In this document: positions 4,881 to 6,608 of the stretch, piece after piece | How the letters are laid out: every line of letters starts with the position of its first letter | How positions within the stretch are numbered: position 1 is the first letter of the stretch | Assembly: GCA_020629815.1 (NCBI GenBank) | Contig: JAHDCN010000124.1 | Span: 1 to 6,608 of the forward strand | Source of the DNA: Verrucomicrobiota bacterium | Lineage (GTDB): Bacteria > Verrucomicrobiota > Verrucomicrobiia > Verrucomicrobiales > DEV007 | Length of the DNA stretch: 6,608 nucleotides | Direction: 5' to 3' | Position numbers and translations under genes: made by a program | Notes under the pieces: model-generated | The model's input: the letters and a program-made list of their open reading frames with translations, nothing else | Told to the model about the DNA's origin: nothing | Databases searched by the model: none

Positions 4881-6608
4881 ATGAGCGAACACGAAAACCT
4901 GATTTCTCCCTATGGTGGAGAACTGAAAAACCTCGTCGTCAGCGAAGAACGCGCTGAGGAATTGAAAGCAGCCTCCAAGGACTGGCCGTCCTGGGACATG
5001 ACTCCGCGTCAGGAGTGTGATATCGAGCTGTTGCTCAACGGTGGATTTTCCCCGCTCGAAGGTTTCCTCGGCAAAGCCGACTACGAAAACGTCTGCGACA
5101 ACATGGAGTTGGCGGACGGCACCTTGTGGCCGATCCCGATTCAGCTCGATGTTCCGGAAGAACTGGCAAAAGATCTGGAACCGGGCGGCAGCCTGGCTCT
5201 GCGCGATGCAGAAGGCGTCATGATTGCCTGCATTCATATCGAAGACGTGTGGCAACCGGACAAAATGGCCGAGGCGGAAAAAGTCTACGGCACCACTGAC
5301 ATCATGCACAAAGGCGTGGCGCATCTTTTGGAGCGAACACACGATTGGTATGTCGGTGGAAAAGTAGAAGGCTTCCAGCTACCTCAGCACTACGACAACC
5401 GCACCATGCGTCACACCCCGGCCGAGCTGCGCGAAGAAATTTCCAAAGCCGGTTGGCGCAACGTAGTGGCGTTCCAGACGCGGAACCCGATGCACCGGGT
5501 GCACATCGAACTGACGATGCGCGCCGTTCGCGAGCAGCAGGTGAATTTGCTGGTTCACCCTGTGGTTGGTCTGACTCAGCCGGGCGACGTTGATCACTTT
5601 ACCCGCGTTCGTTGTTACCAGCATGTGATGCCGCATTATCCAGCTCACACCGCAATGCTCTCCCTTCTGGGCCTGTCGATGCGGATGGCCGGTCCTCGCG
5701 AGGCAGTTTGGCATGCTCTGATTCGTCGTAACCACGGTTGCACCCACTTCATCGTCGGCCGCGACCACGCTGGTCCTTCAAATGAGAAAACCGGTGAGTA
5801 TTTTTACGGTCCCTACGATGCCCAGGATATGCTGCGCGAAGTCGAGGATCGCACCGGCGTGAAAATGGTGAGTTTCGAGCAATTGGTCTACAATCAGGAC
5901 ACCGACAGCTACATCCAGAGATCCGAAGCCAAAGAGGGTGAGAAGATTCTCAATATTTCCGGTTCAGAACTGCGAGCTCGCCTGCAGGATGGACGCGATA
6001 TTCCCGACTGGTTTACTTACCCTGAGGTAGTTGAAGAATTGCGTCGCACTCACCCACCGAAAGACCGACTTGGTTTCACTGTCTTTTTCACCGGGTTCTC
6101 CGGATCCGGAAAGTCAACCATCTCCCGTGTCCTCTTGACCAAGATGCTGGAAGTTGGTGGACGTTCTGTCACCCTACTCGACGGCGACCTGGTGCGGAAA
6201 AACCTTTCGTCTGAGCTCGGTTTCTCGAAAGAACACCGAAATCTGAATATCATGCGGATCGGTTTCGTCGCCAACGAGATCACTAAGAATGGCGGTGTTG
6301 CGATCTGTGCGCCAATCGCACCCTACGCATCCGTTCGTGATGACCTCCGAAAATTGATCGGAGCCAACGGTGGCTTCATCCTTGTTCATGTCGCTACTCC
6401 GCTCGAGGTTTGCGAAGCCCGCGACCGGAAAGGTTTGTATGCCAAGGCCCGTGCTGGAATTATCCCCGAGTTTACCGGTATTTCTGACCCCTACGAAACT
6501 CCGGAGAATGCCGACATCGTAATTCAAACCGAAGGTGCCACGCCCGAGGAGTCCGCGCAGGAGGTAATTCTCTATTTGGAGAAGGAAGGGTATATTGGCA
6601 CGAAGTAG
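4881..6608 (+). CDS. sat-cysC: Bifunctional sulfate adenylyltransferase / adenylylsulfate kinase
   Basis: This 575-residue cytosolic enzyme activates sulfate in two steps: ATP sulfurylase makes APS from sulfate and ATP, and APS kinase phosphorylates it to PAPS, for sulfate assimilation or sulfotransferases. The N-terminal PUA-like and catalytic sulfurylase domains (about 1-390) show QTRNPMHR (199-206), GRDHAGPS (293-300) and ISGSELR (359-365), the ATP- and sulfate-binding motifs of the monomer-type Sat rather than the CysD/CysN type. The C-terminal kinase (about 396-575) has P-loop GFSGSGKST (405-413), LDGDLVRKNL (433-442), ELGFS (445-449) and KGLYAKARAG (517-526). The intact P-loop argues for a working kinase, unlike the degenerate regulatory domain of fungal ATP sulfurylases. 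There is no Shine-Dalgarno before ATG 4881, but the open frame and the family-like N-terminus fit that start. The gene is complete and ends exactly at the window edge. No reductase or sulfotransferase gene is visible, so the use of PAPS is unknown. Confidence 0.96.
   Translation: MSEHENLISPYGGELKNLVVSEERAEELKAASKDWPSWDMTPRQECDIELLLNGGFSPLEGFLGKADYENVCDNMELADGTLWPIPIQLDVPEELAKDLEPGGSLALRDAEGVMIACIHIEDVWQPDKMAEAEKVYGTTDIMHKGVAHLLERTHDWYVGGKVEGFQLPQHYDNRTMRHTPAELREEISKAGWRNVVAFQTRNPMHRVHIELTMRAVREQQVNLLVHPVVGLTQPGDVDHFTRVRCYQHVMPHYPAHTAMLSLLGLSMRMAGPREAVWHALIRRNHGCTHFIVGRDHAGPSNEKTGEYFYGPYDAQDMLREVEDRTGVKMVSFEQLVYNQDTDSYIQRSEAKEGEKILNISGSELRARLQDGRDIPDWFTYPEVVEELRRTHPPKDRLGFTVFFTGFSGSGKSTISRVLLTKMLEVGGRSVTLLDGDLVRKNLSSELGFSKEHRNLNIMRIGFVANEITKNGGVAICAPIAPYASVRDDLRKLIGANGGFILVHVATPLEVCEARDRKGLYAKARAGIIPEFTGISDPYETPENADIVIQTEGATPEESAQEVILYLEKEGYIGTK

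Noticed and set aside
4402..5342. Two minus-strand open frames (4402-4857 and 4851-5342) of about 150-160 codons
   Set aside because: They are antisense to the conserved PKS and sulfurylase genes and their translations look like noise.

Overview
The window is fully bacterial coding sequence. All six genes lie on the plus strand with short gaps. GC content is moderate, and only two starts have a clear Shine-Dalgarno sequence. The mix of genes suggests a Gram-negative bacterium: an ABC-F ATPase, a DUF6268-like outer-membrane barrel, a type III polyketide synthase set and a fused ATP sulfurylase/APS kinase. My best guess is the Planctomycetes-Verrucomicrobia-Chlamydiae group, probably Verrucomicrobiota. 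This is an inference from gene content; the window holds no rRNA or other phylogenetic marker.

Layout: (1) 2-1099 is the C-terminal two thirds of an ABC-F protein, cut by the left edge. (2) 1100-1178 is a short gap with a possible RNA hairpin. (3) 1179-2066 encodes a secreted outer-membrane beta-barrel protein. (4) 2068-2739 encodes a class I SAM methyltransferase that starts one base after the barrel gene's stop. (5) 2743-3765 encodes a geranylgeranyl-reductase-like FAD oxidoreductase, three bases further on. (6) 3781-4800 encodes a type III polyketide synthase with a complete Cys-His-Asn triad. (7) 4801-4880 is an 80-base gap with a plausible sigma70-type promoter. (8) 4881-6608 encodes a complete bifunctional sulfate adenylyltransferase/adenylylsulfate kinase, and the window ends on its stop codon. 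No stretch above 300 bases lacks a gene.

The most interesting part is 1179-4800. The methyltransferase, flavoprotein and type III PKS genes are packed as one transcription unit. They have the same three enzyme classes as known phenolic-lipid pathways such as SrsA/SrsB/SrsC of Streptomyces, where a PKS makes an alkylresorcinol that is then methylated and oxidised. Here the tailoring enzymes appear to come from other families, and an outer-membrane barrel gene sits at the head of the unit. A reasonable hypothesis is a membrane-associated, methylated and redox-tailored alkyl-resorcinol, -pyrone or -quinone. The product cannot be read from sequence. The flanking ABC-F and sulfate-activation genes look like ordinary housekeeping genes. 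No mobile elements, tRNA or rRNA genes, or CRISPR arrays were seen.
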